Made by a program: the position numbers and the translations under genes. The notes below the pieces were generated by a model that did no database searches, was not told the DNA's origin, and was given only the letters and a program-made list of their open reading frames with translations. This document shows, one piece after another, positions 18,722 through 27,203 of a DNA stretch of 39,943 nucleotides. Source of the DNA: a virus; IMG/VR virus record IMGVR_UViG_3300048778_000078, positions 1 to 39,943 of that record, one strand, 5' to 3'. The first letter of the stretch is position 1; each line of letters starts with the position of its first letter.

Positions 18722-20167
18722 TTACAGGTTGGATTTCAAATTTACAATTACATTGATGGTACGAAGTTCGAATTCAGGAACTAGGGTCAAATAGATTGAC
18801 AACTTGCCTAGAACTCTTTCTGTATCTGAAGCAGAAATTGTGAAGTCGAACTTTTGAAGAGCACCCTTACTTACGAAACTCTGATATTGTGTTTGAAGAG
18901 CAGTCTTTAGTGCAGCTTGCATTTCCGCACTATTAGCCTGACCAATATAAGGATCGCAAATCTGACGAGTCAATTTCATGACTGCGTTTACGATTCTACG
19001 AACTTGCAAACGATTGTAGTCAGAACCCGGACGGCCTGCAGTAGGTGCATCCGTTACTACAATACCGCGATTTGTTTTGCGTGCAGTTACATAACGAGCG
19101 CCAGTTAATTTATCTAACTGAGCCAAAGAGTAACCATAACGCAAACCGACAATAGCGGGCATCGTTTTACCAGTAGGAGCATTCTGAGGATCTAGTACTG
19201 AAGTCAAACCTGCATAGATCGGAGCTCCATTAAGAGAGTAGTTACTATCATTGGAAGCATTGTTGTCAATGACTTCAAAAGCAGTAATACTAATGTAGGT
19301 TCCGATATCTACATAGTTTCCCATGCGATCTTTCAGAACTTCTGAATCATTCAATGGAGGATATCCATAGGCAATATCATCAGACGTGAAGTTGCTCATA
19401 TAGAAACCGGGAGAAATAGCAGCTCCTGGTGAACCAACTGCACCACTCATGAATTGTTGACCTAAGAGTCCAGTACCATTCACGAGTACTGCACCAGAGA
19501 TCAGATCATAAGTAGGTAAAGTGCCTACCCAAGACTGAATGCCTCTAAGACTTGCATCAGGATTTTCGCCTACACTTATTAATCCCGTACAATCGCTATT
19601 CTGTGAAGAAATATCGTAGCAAGCACGAGCTAACTGCCAAGCAAAGTTAGTTGGACGATTTGCTACAACAGTCACAGTGTCAAAAGCTTTAGCATCCACA
19701 GGATAAAGAATATCCGGAGGAGTAGGTGCCATTTTGACTAATTCATAAACGTTATCAAGGCATTTGTAGTAGTTTTCCTTGATGACATCATTGCCAGAGA
19801 AAAGAGGATAAACATTGCCATCACGATAATCCGTGAAAGTAGCAGAACCCCATTGGCCAAGAGAGAAGGCATAAACATTGTTGCCTCCACCATCAGCTAG
19901 TTCATATACGGCTTTGGTTACTGTTGACCCACTGGCTACAATACCGCTAGCAGGAATACTAGGATAAGAATGTCCATAAACATATGTGGCAAAATCTCCA
20001 CGTATCATGAGTATGGGCGTAAAAGCATATTGGTCAGCTGCTACATTGCCAGCTTCAGCAAAACCAATAGCATAGATTGCATCGCCTAGTATTTCAGTTG
20101 AGTTGACTTGAAGTCCGCCGTCTACAAGTTCTTCTTGCACAACGGGCAGATTTGTACTTTGAGCCAT
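18722..20167 (-). CDS. Contractile tail sheath protein (481 aa)
   Basis: Forms the outer contractile cylinder of the tail. The C-terminal domain is the recognisable part: an RYVTARKTNRGIVVTDAP strand-turn near residue 365, a helix RLQVRRIVNAVMKLTRQICD, then DPYIGQ, and the closing strands FDFTISASDTERVLGKLS, YLTLVPEFELRTINVIVNL. This matches the usual end of myophage sheaths (joint helix, short middle helix, then beta strands that interlock with neighbours). The middle section is a variable insertion rich in Gly, Ser and Asn. The start has a full AGGAGG overlapping the stop of the preceding gene (TAGGAGG). Length is typical for a sheath. Genes for the tube-like proteins follow at once. Confidence 0.88.
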   Translation of the reverse strand: MAQSTNLPVVQEELVDGGLQVNSTEILGDAIYAIGFAEAGNVAADQYAFTPILMIRGDFATYVYGHSYPSIPASGIVASGSTVTKAVYELADGGGNNVYAFSLGQWGSATFTDYRDGNVYPLFSGNDVIKENYYKCLDNVYELVKMAPTPPDILYPVDAKAFDTVTVVANRPTNFAWQLARACYDISSQNSDCTGLISVGENPDASLRGIQSWVGTLPTYDLISGAVLVNGTGLLGQQFMSGAVGSPGAAISPGFYMSNFTSDDIAYGYPPLNDSEVLKDRMGNYVDIGTYISITAFEVIDNNASNDSNYSLNGAPIYAGLTSVLDPQNAPTGKTMPAIVGLRYGYSLAQLDKLTGARYVTARKTNRGIVVTDAPTAGRPGSDYNRLQVRRIVNAVMKLTRQICDPYIGQANSAEMQAALKTALQTQYQSFVSKGALQKFDFTISASDTERVLGKLSIYLTLVPEFELRTINVIVNLKSNL

Positions 20168-20178
20168 CGAATTTCCTC

Positions 20179-21066
20179 CTAAGTAGTTAACTTCCCACCT
20201 TCGACAAGTTCAATGTTTGTTGTCAAATCCGGCATGCCTGAAAGAAGCACATCTGGAGTTTGAGTAAATCCGCTAGCAGGTATTCCCTTGAGGATGCGGA
20301 TCAAATTCTCTTCCTCGTCATTTAAACTGCTTCTTACTGCTACAGCAGCCTCTATCTGAGTTATCAGTCCAGTTGGTCTAATGAACTGTTCCTCAGTTCT
20401 TACTAAATAACGGAGAGATCGGACTGCTATATCCTCTCTCCATTGAGTAACATCATTGTCAATTTCACGTTCCCAGAATTCTATTTTCTGGAAACCTTGT
20501 CTCATGATTGGTCCCTTCATGAATTGCATGAAGTACTTAAACCAATCCGTTAATTTATCTGCGCCTCTGCCATCCGAGGACCAACAGTCAAACTGTACAA
20601 GATTGTCTGTTACTGCTGCCCAGGTTTCCATGTAAACACCCGGTTGGCCTTCAACAGGAACTGTTTTTCTCAATGTAGGAGGACGCATTTTCTCTTGTCC
20701 AAATGCCTTTTGAGATCCTGCAGGCGCTTGATACTTGAGTGTATAAGTTACTAGGTCACAAAATGGATCTAAAAAGTAGTAATCTTGCAGAGTATTAGCG
20801 GACTTCATGGTTTCGTTAGAGTTTTGATGTACTGAAGCATGGGGATAACCTGCTAATAAAGGAACCCAGGTTTTCTTTTCGCGCTTCAATATATTGCCTT
20901 GAAACACTCTTAAAGCCCGCATCACTACTGTTGTGAAATCATCTAGTGTTCCACAACGATCCATTGTTAACCGAGGAACTCCTCCATCCGACTCTAACGG
21001 TCTAAGAGTAGATTCTCTAGAATCGCTATCACCTAAGTTTCTATCTCCAAAAAAGAGGCCTGACAT
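20179..21066 (-). CDS. Tail terminator or neck protein candidate (295 aa)
   Basis: ATG in a TAATG overlap with the upstream gene. No confident family match. It sits between the putative connector and the sheath, where phages place tail-terminator or tail-completion proteins. The centre has a strand pattern seen in such proteins: DNLVQFDCWSSDGRGADKL followed by a helix TDWFKYFMQFM, then a strand KIEFWERE and VRSLRYLVRTEEQF. The C-terminus after residue 235 is helical then disordered. The N-terminal 30 residues are polar and probably flexible. If correct it caps the tail tube and joins it to the head. Other neck roles are possible. Confidence 0.55.
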   Translation of the reverse strand: MSGLFFGDRNLGDSDSRESTLRPLESDGGVPRLTMDRCGTLDDFTTVVMRALRVFQGNILKREKKTWVPLLAGYPHASVHQNSNETMKSANTLQDYYFLDPFCDLVTYTLKYQAPAGSQKAFGQEKMRPPTLRKTVPVEGQPGVYMETWAAVTDNLVQFDCWSSDGRGADKLTDWFKYFMQFMKGPIMRQGFQKIEFWEREIDNDVTQWREDIAVRSLRYLVRTEEQFIRPTGLITQIEAAVAVRSSLNDEEENLIRILKGIPASGFTQTPDVLLSGMPDLTTNIELVEGGKLTT

Positions 21067-21635
21067 TAGTAACCCTCTCTTACACAGATTGCTTGCTGAT
21101 ATTCGACTCTTCCGTTATCTGCTCTATAAATTATAAGTTGTTTTATCTGAAATTTCTCAAGATGATTAATATCACCGGTATTTTCTGGTACAGAACCGTC
21201 TGGACCAAGATTGATCTCAAAGATCTTATCTGCCTTTTTAATAGCTACATTCCATTCAAAATAATAACTAAATCCACTAGAATCAATCGTTCCAGGCAAA
21301 CGAACACCTTGGGCATCTAGTATCCCCCTAGGGATATCGATTAGAGCCTTCCAGGCCGTTACAATAAAGTCTTTATAGATAAAACCATCACCTTTACAAA
21401 TAGAACAAAGAGGGTCTGCTTCGCGATGTTTTTGTCCTTCTTCTTCTTTGACGCAAACACAATAGTCTATCATTGAACGGATTAGTACTTTTCTTCCTTC
21501 ACCAGGATGTCCTCTATCACCAAATAATAAGGAGTGGAGTTTGGCTCTTAAATCCATAATAGTAGCGGGCTGACCTGTTATACTAAAGAAGCGAGATGAA
21601 TTTTGGCCATAGTTAACTTCAAGTCTATTATCCAT
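21066..21635 (-). CDS. Head-tail connector candidate with Cys4 zinc site (189 aa)
   Basis: I chose the ATG at 21635 (start MDNRLEVNYG), which forms a TAATG overlap with the preceding stop like its neighbours; a longer frame to 21701 exists but would overlap the upstream gene by 67 bases. Residues 59-61 (CVC) and 77-80 (CSIC) in DPLCSICKGDGFIYKD suggest a small zinc ribbon of the CxC...CxxCxGxG type. The C-terminal half is beta-rich with a strand FSYYFEWNVAIKKADKIFEI. Position between head and sheath genes implies a neck or head-completion protein. No specific homolog recognised. Confidence 0.55.
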   Translation of the reverse strand: MDNRLEVNYGQNSSRFFSITGQPATIMDLRAKLHSLLFGDRGHPGEGRKVLIRSMIDYCVCVKEEEGQKHREADPLCSICKGDGFIYKDFIVTAWKALIDIPRGILDAQGVRLPGTIDSSGFSYYFEWNVAIKKADKIFEINLGPDGSVPENTGDINHLEKFQIKQLIIYRADNGRVEYQQAICVREGY

Positions 21636-23089
21636 TAACCACCCCCCGACCATCCTCCGCCAGAGGAACTTGCGGAAGTTGCAGCGCCACCAGTTATCCA
21701 ATCTGTACGCTTTGGAGGATTACGAGGGTCTCTCATTCCCCAAGAAGTATTTAGACCGATTTTGATCTTAGCAAGACCAGTTATATAATCTAACCAATAA
21801 CCTACTTCGCCTTGTCTGGTCATAGGATCTTTTGATTTAGGATCTCCACCTTCTAGTTCTTGAATAAGTGGACCAACAGTAGCGGCCCAAAGCATAGTAG
21901 GATTATCAGAAACCTTCAGATCAGCTAAGGCTTTAGAAGCACCTGGACCACCATCCAAAAAGATACGATCCAGTTCTCCCATGTATCTAGCTTTTAATAG
22001 ATCTAGGCATGTTTTGGCATCAACATATCTTTTAACATATTCGGGAGCACCAGTTACAGGATCCACTACGAATGTAGGACGAATCATAGTGATTTCAGAT
22101 CCAGTAAAGTACTGAGACACGAAAGGTCTGATAAAAGTATTACGTTGGAAAGAATACCAATTAGCTAGAATACAGTTTCTGTATATGATCCTATTAATAG
22201 TATCATCTGGGATGTCTGCTACTAAATCTCCCAAACGCAAGCGTATAGCATATACTCCGATATAAAGCGGATCATATCTTGTTGTGAAGTAGATATCATC
22301 TTTTGTACCAATAACTGTTCCATCTGTAGCCATTAGATTAGAAGGAATAGAGATCGTAATTTCTTCATTTTCATTAAGATAAGTGTTGGAATTTAATGTA
22401 AACCGTGCTTGCCAAAGTGTGGCCGTCCATGTTCCTAAAGCTGTAAGATCCTGGACTCCGACATAAGGATCGCCAACAACATCACGGGAAGTGATTCTGA
22501 TAGGTTCGTTTGCACAAAGTATACCTGAGCCAATTATAGAAGCCAAACTAATTGGTTTGTTAAAACACAATGTAAAAGTAGGTAAACCATCTTGATCCAG
22601 ATGTATACCTGAGGGATTTATGTTAGTGGCTCTATCTGCGGGTCTTGAATATCTGAGTGCAAAAGGAGTAGAGTAATCAACTCCTGGAGGGTATATAGTA
22701 TTTGGGTCTACTCCTGATGGTACTACAGTGCCTGGAGTAGCATAGAAACGTCCATCATTAGTAGTAAAAGAAAGATCATAGTTAGAAGGAAGATAAGTTT
22801 TATCTCCCCACATATCAGGATTTGAAGCTACACCATTAGGTCCGCCAATGATTATGACTTTATAAGTATGGCGAATTAGAAAAGGTTGAGTCGGAGTAAT
22901 CGTAACCGTTTTAGATGGAGAATCATAGGATATAGCTTCATCCATGATTACCCAATCTTGGTTATAAATAATAAGGTTCCCACTAGTTAGTGTGGATTGA
23001 TCCATATCCACATCAAACGTAATGGAAACCTTTTCTCTAATATAAACTTCAATTGCGCCATTTACTGGAGAGGTCGAAACTATTGCCAT
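21635..23089 (-). CDS. Virion protein with two bacterial Ig-like (Big_5-type) domains (484 aa)
   Basis: AAAGGAGAT lies before the ATG. Residues 1-110 read like a Big_5/SbsA-type Ig-like domain: TSPVNGAIEVYIREKVSITF, FDVDMDQSTLTSGNLIIY, then VTITPTQPFLIRHTYKVII. A second copy spans about 140-270 (YSRPADRATNINPSGI, TFTLCFNKPISLASIIG, ITISIPSNL, then DDIYFTT). The remaining 200 residues form a different, mixed helical domain that ends in a Ser/Gly tail (SASSSGGGWSGGG). Ig-like domains on phage virions often decorate capsids, neck or tail and bind carbohydrate or cell wall weakly. Position after the capsid gene and before connectors suggests a neck or head-surface protein with the C-terminal domain as the anchor. 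That division of labour is inference. Confidence 0.6.
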   Translation of the reverse strand: MAIVSTSPVNGAIEVYIREKVSITFDVDMDQSTLTSGNLIIYNQDWVIMDEAISYDSPSKTVTITPTQPFLIRHTYKVIIIGGPNGVASNPDMWGDKTYLPSNYDLSFTTNDGRFYATPGTVVPSGVDPNTIYPPGVDYSTPFALRYSRPADRATNINPSGIHLDQDGLPTFTLCFNKPISLASIIGSGILCANEPIRITSRDVVGDPYVGVQDLTALGTWTATLWQARFTLNSNTYLNENEEITISIPSNLMATDGTVIGTKDDIYFTTRYDPLYIGVYAIRLRLGDLVADIPDDTINRIIYRNCILANWYSFQRNTFIRPFVSQYFTGSEITMIRPTFVVDPVTGAPEYVKRYVDAKTCLDLLKARYMGELDRIFLDGGPGASKALADLKVSDNPTMLWAATVGPLIQELEGGDPKSKDPMTRQGEVGYWLDYITGLAKIKIGLNTSWGMRDPRNPPKRTDWITGGAATSASSSGGGWSGGG

Positions 23090-23101
23090 TTCGTATCTCC
23101 T

Positions 23102-23401
23102 TTAGTAGCGTTGTAAATAACCCTGCAAGTTTTCTTCTGGTATATGGAATACCACTTCTTGGCCATCTTCATCTATATCTGGCTCATCGGTTACTGTAAC
23201 TATCTGTCTAGAAGCTTCTATTTGAGCCTGTGGTTCTTCTATTTCACTCACATTAGGTAAGTGATCAGTATGAAGAACTTGTGGAGCGACTTGTTGAACA
23301 ATCTGCGGAAGTTGTTTGGTTCTTTCTACTTTTGGAGTAGAAACAGAACCGGCAGACGGGGTTCGCCCGCCTACCGGCCCTTGGTTTAGCTCTAGTACCA
23401 T
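23102..23401 (-). CDS. Small unknown protein after the capsid gene (99 aa)
   Basis: The start used is ATG at 23401 (MVLELNQGPVGG), preceded by GAGAGG and lying 19 bases after the capsid stop. A longer frame to 23500 would overlap the capsid gene by 80 bases and would begin with an atypical hydrophobic run. The protein is polar and low in complexity: a Gly/Pro/Ser N-terminus, a Gln/Val-rich middle (PQIVQQVAPQVLHTDHLPNV), and an acidic C-terminus (DEPDIDEDGQEVVFHIPEEN). It is probably largely disordered. It may be a short head accessory or connector-linked peptide. No family recognised. Confidence 0.6.
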   Translation of the reverse strand: MVLELNQGPVGGRTPSAGSVSTPKVERTKQLPQIVQQVAPQVLHTDHLPNVSEIEEPQAQIEASRQIVTVTDEPDIDEDGQEVVFHIPEENLQGYLQRY

Positions 23402-23420
23402 TCCTATTATTACCTCTCTA

Positions 23421-24668
23421 TTACGAGTTACGAACAGGAGTTGGCAAATTCTGAGCCATGTTGTTATTATGGAAGGCGAAGGTAAGAGCAACAGCCACAT
23501 TACGGGCAGCTACGATAGAACGGCCCTGTGACAATGTGCCCAAGCCATAACGTTCCCGAATCTTAAGGTTTTTGATATCCTTAAGAGGATCACGGAATTC
23601 TTCCGTTTCTACAGGATCCTTTTCTACGATTACACCCGTCTCACTGTCATCTAGTACATAGAAGTCAGTCAAGGGGAAAAGAGCCTTGCTGTCACTTCCA
23701 GTTACTAGAGTCTGGCCAGCGAGTGAGCCATCCTGTTTGTACACGAGTGCGCCCCGAGGAATAAAACGAACGAAGGGCGTAACCAATACCTTGAGAGGCA
23801 TCGGGAACGTGGATACAGGAACGGCAGTACGAGTATCAGAGTTGTTAGGAGCCGTGGTGTGCATACGGAGGTTAGTAGGATCGTCCCAATCGGTTTGACC
23901 CACTTTACCTTCAGTCTTACCACCCCACCACTGGTGCAAGCCCATCCAAGCGATCTCACGAAGATAGGGATCCTTAGCAAGCATTGTCCAGGCAAGTGGA
24001 TGCATGATTAGAGTATTGCCATTGTAACCGACATTCAATAGATAGGCGATCATATCGAATAGGTCGTCCAAGAAGAGACCACCATTGAACGTACCATCGA
24101 TTGCACGACCCGTAGTGGGGCCAATTACTGCAGTGGTAGGTTCAACGTTATCGAAGATTTTTTGGCCCATTTTATTGAAGAGGGTCAAGCATTTTAGTTC
24201 TTTCTTACGGGCAAGAGCCTTACCAGCTGCACGAAGATGAAGATTAATTACGTCCCATTGGGAATCTTCAATCATTTCCTCAGAGATACGGACCAATACG
24301 CCAACCTTTGAAATTGCAATGTTGACGATATTTCCTGAACCTACTGAGAGTTCGCGTTCTGGGTAAGAAGCAGTCTCACCAATTTCATCAGCCTCTAATG
24401 CGCCGATGGCAGGAAATTCAATTGAGCGACCTGAGTTAAGACGAATTGTTTGGAACAAATCCGTGATAACTAGATTTGGTTCAATTGCTTCCTTTACCAT
24501 AGTAGAGACTACTTTAGGCAAAAAGATGGTGGCGTCTGAGGAAGTAAGTACGTCCTTAACAGAAACCGAGTTCTTGGCATCTACAATGCCCATGCTACGG
24601 AATGCCCTGTGCATGTCTTTGAAGCGTTGCTTCAAGGCTGCATCAGTGATTTGTATGGATGAACTCAT
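23421..24668 (-). CDS. Major capsid protein, HK97 fold (415 aa)
   Basis: Builds the icosahedral head shell. It follows the prohead protease gene, with one gene between, and has one of the strongest ribosome sites in the window (AAGGAGGAG). Residues 50-130 contain typical HK97-type elements: FLPKVVSTMVKEAIEPNLVI, TIRLNSGRSIEFPAIGALEA (long hairpin region), then ISKVGVLVRISEEMIEDSQW and a spine-helix-like segment VINLHLRAAGKALARKKELK. The C-terminal part includes PLKVLVTPFVRFIP and IKNLKIRERYGLGTLSQGRS, which resembles the P-domain strand and end of many phage capsid proteins. GC content and codon choice look higher than in flanking tail genes, in keeping with strong expression. Length is usual for the family. 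Confidence 0.88.
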   Translation of the reverse strand: MSSSIQITDAALKQRFKDMHRAFRSMGIVDAKNSVSVKDVLTSSDATIFLPKVVSTMVKEAIEPNLVITDLFQTIRLNSGRSIEFPAIGALEADEIGETASYPERELSVGSGNIVNIAISKVGVLVRISEEMIEDSQWDVINLHLRAAGKALARKKELKCLTLFNKMGQKIFDNVEPTTAVIGPTTGRAIDGTFNGGLFLDDLFDMIAYLLNVGYNGNTLIMHPLAWTMLAKDPYLREIAWMGLHQWWGGKTEGKVGQTDWDDPTNLRMHTTAPNNSDTRTAVPVSTFPMPLKVLVTPFVRFIPRGALVYKQDGSLAGQTLVTGSDSKALFPLTDFYVLDDSETGVIVEKDPVETEEFRDPLKDIKNLKIRERYGLGTLSQGRSIVAARNVAVALTFAFHNNNMAQNLPTPVRNS

Positions 24669-24695
24669 TTAGATAACTCCTCCTTGTAGTTTACC

Positions 24696-25541
24696 TTAGA
24701 ACTTTAGACGTACACGGACAGCCTGGACAGCGCCGACCATTGACAAAGCCGCAGGGAAACCACCTGTTTCAGAACCAGGCATTTCACTCAACGGATAGGT
24801 TTGAACGTATTGTAAGAGGTCCTTGGGGAAGTAAGAGTCAAGCAAAAGTACTTGCCCAACTACCTGCTTCACATCAACGCCATCCCACTTTACGAATCTT
24901 CCATTAGGATCAGACATTACCCAACTGGAGTTTACTAGATCAGCGGAACCGTTAGCAACGTTTCCATAAGCTAGTGTGCCAATTTTGGACTTCATGCGGG
25001 CAATAGCATCTGCGGGACTAACCGCACCGGTCTGAGCATAAGTGAAGTAAGGAATTTCAATCGTGCGCTCGCAAAGTAAGGTCAAGGCTTCTGGTTGATT
25101 CTCATAGTTCAAGAAACGACCGTGAATATCCTGGAACATATCTGATTGAGCCAAGCCGATTGGAACGTTAGCAACGCGCGTATAGTTCTGACCAGCAGTA
25201 ACTAGGTTACCATTGGGATCACGAACTGCGGCGTTCTGATCGTTAACAGTATAAGTATCAACTGTATCTGCTCCACCATTGGCCGGAACTACCAAACCGA
25301 TAGCGGTAGCGCCAGTAACACCTAATACTGTTGAAGTGCTAGATACAATTGTACCTTTTTGAACTACAATCCAGTCGCGCAATTCCATATCCATAAAATT
25401 CACGGGTAGATATTGGGCGGGCTTGTACGGTACGGCTGGTCTGTCGGAATCGGAAAGTTCAAACCGAGGACGAGTACGTGCCACATAAGGCCATTTACGG
25501 GTCTGTAGTGTACTTGATTGACCGATAGTCTCTGATGCCAT
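24696..25541 (-). CDS. Unknown head protein between protease and capsid genes (281 aa)
   Basis: ATG at 25541 with GGGAGG upstream. It lies 27 bases before the capsid gene and 30 bases after the protease, so it belongs to the head operon. The sequence is rich in short beta segments and turns: KWPYVARTRPRFELSDSDRP, YKPAQYLPVNFMDMELRDWI, IGLVVPANGGADTVDTYTV, then FLNYENQPEALTLLCERTIE. The last 20 residues end with a strand VGAVQAVRVRLKF. Codon use is GC-richer, similar to capsid and sheath, which suggests an abundant protein such as a capsid decoration or vertex protein. I do not recognise a family; decoration is an inference from place and codon use. Confidence 0.65.
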   Translation of the reverse strand: MASETIGQSSTLQTRKWPYVARTRPRFELSDSDRPAVPYKPAQYLPVNFMDMELRDWIVVQKGTIVSSTSTVLGVTGATAIGLVVPANGGADTVDTYTVNDQNAAVRDPNGNLVTAGQNYTRVANVPIGLAQSDMFQDIHGRFLNYENQPEALTLLCERTIEIPYFTYAQTGAVSPADAIARMKSKIGTLAYGNVANGSADLVNSSWVMSDPNGRFVKWDGVDVKQVVGQVLLLDSYFPKDLLQYVQTYPLSEMPGSETGGFPAALSMVGAVQAVRVRLKF

Positions 25542-25571
25542 GTCTTATTTTCCTCCCTAAAGTTTTACTGC

Positions 25572-27203
25572 TTACTGTCTAATACGTGGATTGATTCCGC
25601 CATGAAAGAGAGCAAATGCCATATCTTCAACTGACATGCCATCAACGCGCTCTTCGATAGTTGCTTCAGCATCTTCAATTGTGGCCGGGTCCACTGAATC
25701 TTTAATGTAAGGCTTCGTCCCGGAAGCTTTTACATCTTTAATTTTCGTTATTACAACTTGACCAAGATCCTTGAGTTGATCTTCGATTGAATCACTGGAT
25801 CTTTCCATCAAGTCTTTAACTTTTAACTCGCGTTCTTTTTCATCAAGAACTTCAAGATTCAGGTTTTTCTTAAGGTCTAAAAGTTGATTAACCTTCTCTT
25901 GTTTAATTTTAACCTGAAAATCTGTCAATTGCGTAACAAGTTGATTTTTTTCATCTTGTACAGACTTCAATTGACCTTCAAGAGTTGTAACTTTAGTCTT
26001 AAGGCTTACAACCTCTGCATCCTTGATTTTCAGTTCATCACTGGAATCTTTGGGTGCAACTACAGGGGCTTCGACCTTTACGACAGCCTCGGGCGTTACT
26101 ACAACCACCGGAGGTACTGTAATAGGAGCAGGTGTTACGGTAGTTTCCGGCACAACTGGTGTTGCCGTAGCAACAAAAGCTGGAGTTGGGGTCGCAGTGG
26201 TTACTACTACAGCCTCCGGATTAACTACTGGAGAAACTGCAGGAGCAGCTGCGGCTGGCTCGGGATTGGCCGGTACGTTTGAATCAGCCAAGTTGGACTC
26301 CTTTGAATTTAATTGTGTATCTACTACAACTACAGATCTTTTCCCATAAACACGATAAAGATCATCAACGGTTGTTCTTTCATTTAACATAATGCCATCT
26401 TGCGAATCATTGATAGCATATGCAGTGAAATAACGTTTCCGTAAGCTGTCAACTACAGGAGATCTATTCTTATTGACCTCGCTATAGTTATAAATCTTGA
26501 GGAGTTCCTTTTCGGAATCTCCACCATGGATGTCTTTAGTGACAATCATGGCATAGTCAGTGGCAGGAATATTTACGAAAGAAAGTTCAGCCCAATGCAA
26601 AGGACCAGCTTCCCAATATGCAGATTGGATTGAGCCGTCTTTCATTTCATATTCGTCGCCAAATTTATGAGAACATTTACATCCGCTTGCCCAATCATGT
26701 CCACATATTGAGCAAATCATATTATCAGAGTCACCACCAACGGATACTGTTTGAAAACGACCATCTAATACCATTTCAACAGCTTCAGCATCTAGAATAT
26801 TAACTAGATTACGAACATGACCGGATCCATAAGAATCTAAACTGGATGCTTTAGCATTCTGAATCTTGGCAAGCATCAAGTTGGTAGGCTTATAAATAGC
26901 TCCAACATTGCGCCCCAAAGGTTTGCTTGCGGGATCGTGGTTAACAAGGATTGGTTTTTGGTGGGGGGTGGTCCAAGAAAGAACGGAATCCTTAATATAT
27001 TTTTCAGGATAGTAGGCATTATTACCATTTACTACATCAGAGAAAGTAGAGGCTATCTCACTTAATAGAGAAACCTTATTAGATGAGGTAGCTGAATCTT
27101 GGATCATATTAGGAAGATGATCTTTGATCCGAGGAGCGATATCAGCAATACTATCCAGGATAGAGAATGAATCTCTGATTCGGACAATGTTCTTTTTATC
27201 CAT
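25572..27203 (-). CDS. Prohead maturation protease fused to scaffold (543 aa)
   Basis: Cleaves scaffold and head proteins during maturation. Residues 1-260 look like the herpesvirus-type prohead protease fold: KPILVNHDPASKPLGRNVGA with His89 and FQTVSVGGDS with Ser154 are the likely catalytic pair. A zinc-finger-like insert follows (CSICGHDWASGCKCSHKFG, Cys164, Cys167, Cys175, Cys177, His179), known in some phage proteases, then HWAELSFVNIPATDYAMIV. Residues 300-385 are a Pro/Val/Thr/Ala linker. Residues 390-500 are a coiled coil (VVSLKTKVTTLEGQLKSVQD) and act as the scaffold. The acidic C-terminus ends in FHGGINPRIRQ. The ATG overlaps the portal stop by 8 bases (ATGGATAA). Fused protease-scaffolds are common in tailed phages. 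Confidence 0.83.
   Translation of the reverse strand: MDKKNIVRIRDSFSILDSIADIAPRIKDHLPNMIQDSATSSNKVSLLSEIASTFSDVVNGNNAYYPEKYIKDSVLSWTTPHQKPILVNHDPASKPLGRNVGAIYKPTNLMLAKIQNAKASSLDSYGSGHVRNLVNILDAEAVEMVLDGRFQTVSVGGDSDNMICSICGHDWASGCKCSHKFGDEYEMKDGSIQSAYWEAGPLHWAELSFVNIPATDYAMIVTKDIHGGDSEKELLKIYNYSEVNKNRSPVVDSLRKRYFTAYAINDSQDGIMLNERTTVDDLYRVYGKRSVVVVDTQLNSKESNLADSNVPANPEPAAAAPAVSPVVNPEAVVVTTATPTPAFVATATPVVPETTVTPAPITVPPVVVVTPEAVVKVEAPVVAPKDSSDELKIKDAEVVSLKTKVTTLEGQLKSVQDEKNQLVTQLTDFQVKIKQEKVNQLLDLKKNLNLEVLDEKERELKVKDLMERSSDSIEDQLKDLGQVVITKIKDVKASGTKPYIKDSVDPATIEDAEATIEERVDGMSVEDMAFALFHGGINPRIRQ

Noticed and set aside
21636-21701. 22-residue N-terminal extension of the Cys4 connector candidate
   Set aside because: It overlaps the Gly/Ser tail of the upstream gene, and the inner ATG forms the TAATG junction used repeatedly in this operon.
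23402-23500. N-terminal extension of the small gene after the capsid gene
   Set aside because: It would overlap the capsid coding end by 80 bases and begins with an implausible hydrophobic run; the ATG at 23401 has a ribosome site.
23705-23995. 96-codon minus-strand frame inside the capsid gene
   Set aside because: It is an out-of-frame shadow of the well-supported capsid coding sequence.
26023-26349. Thr/Gly/Val-rich open frame on the plus strand
   Set aside because: It is the reverse complement of the Pro/Val/Thr linker of the protease-scaffold gene; low complexity explains the open frame.
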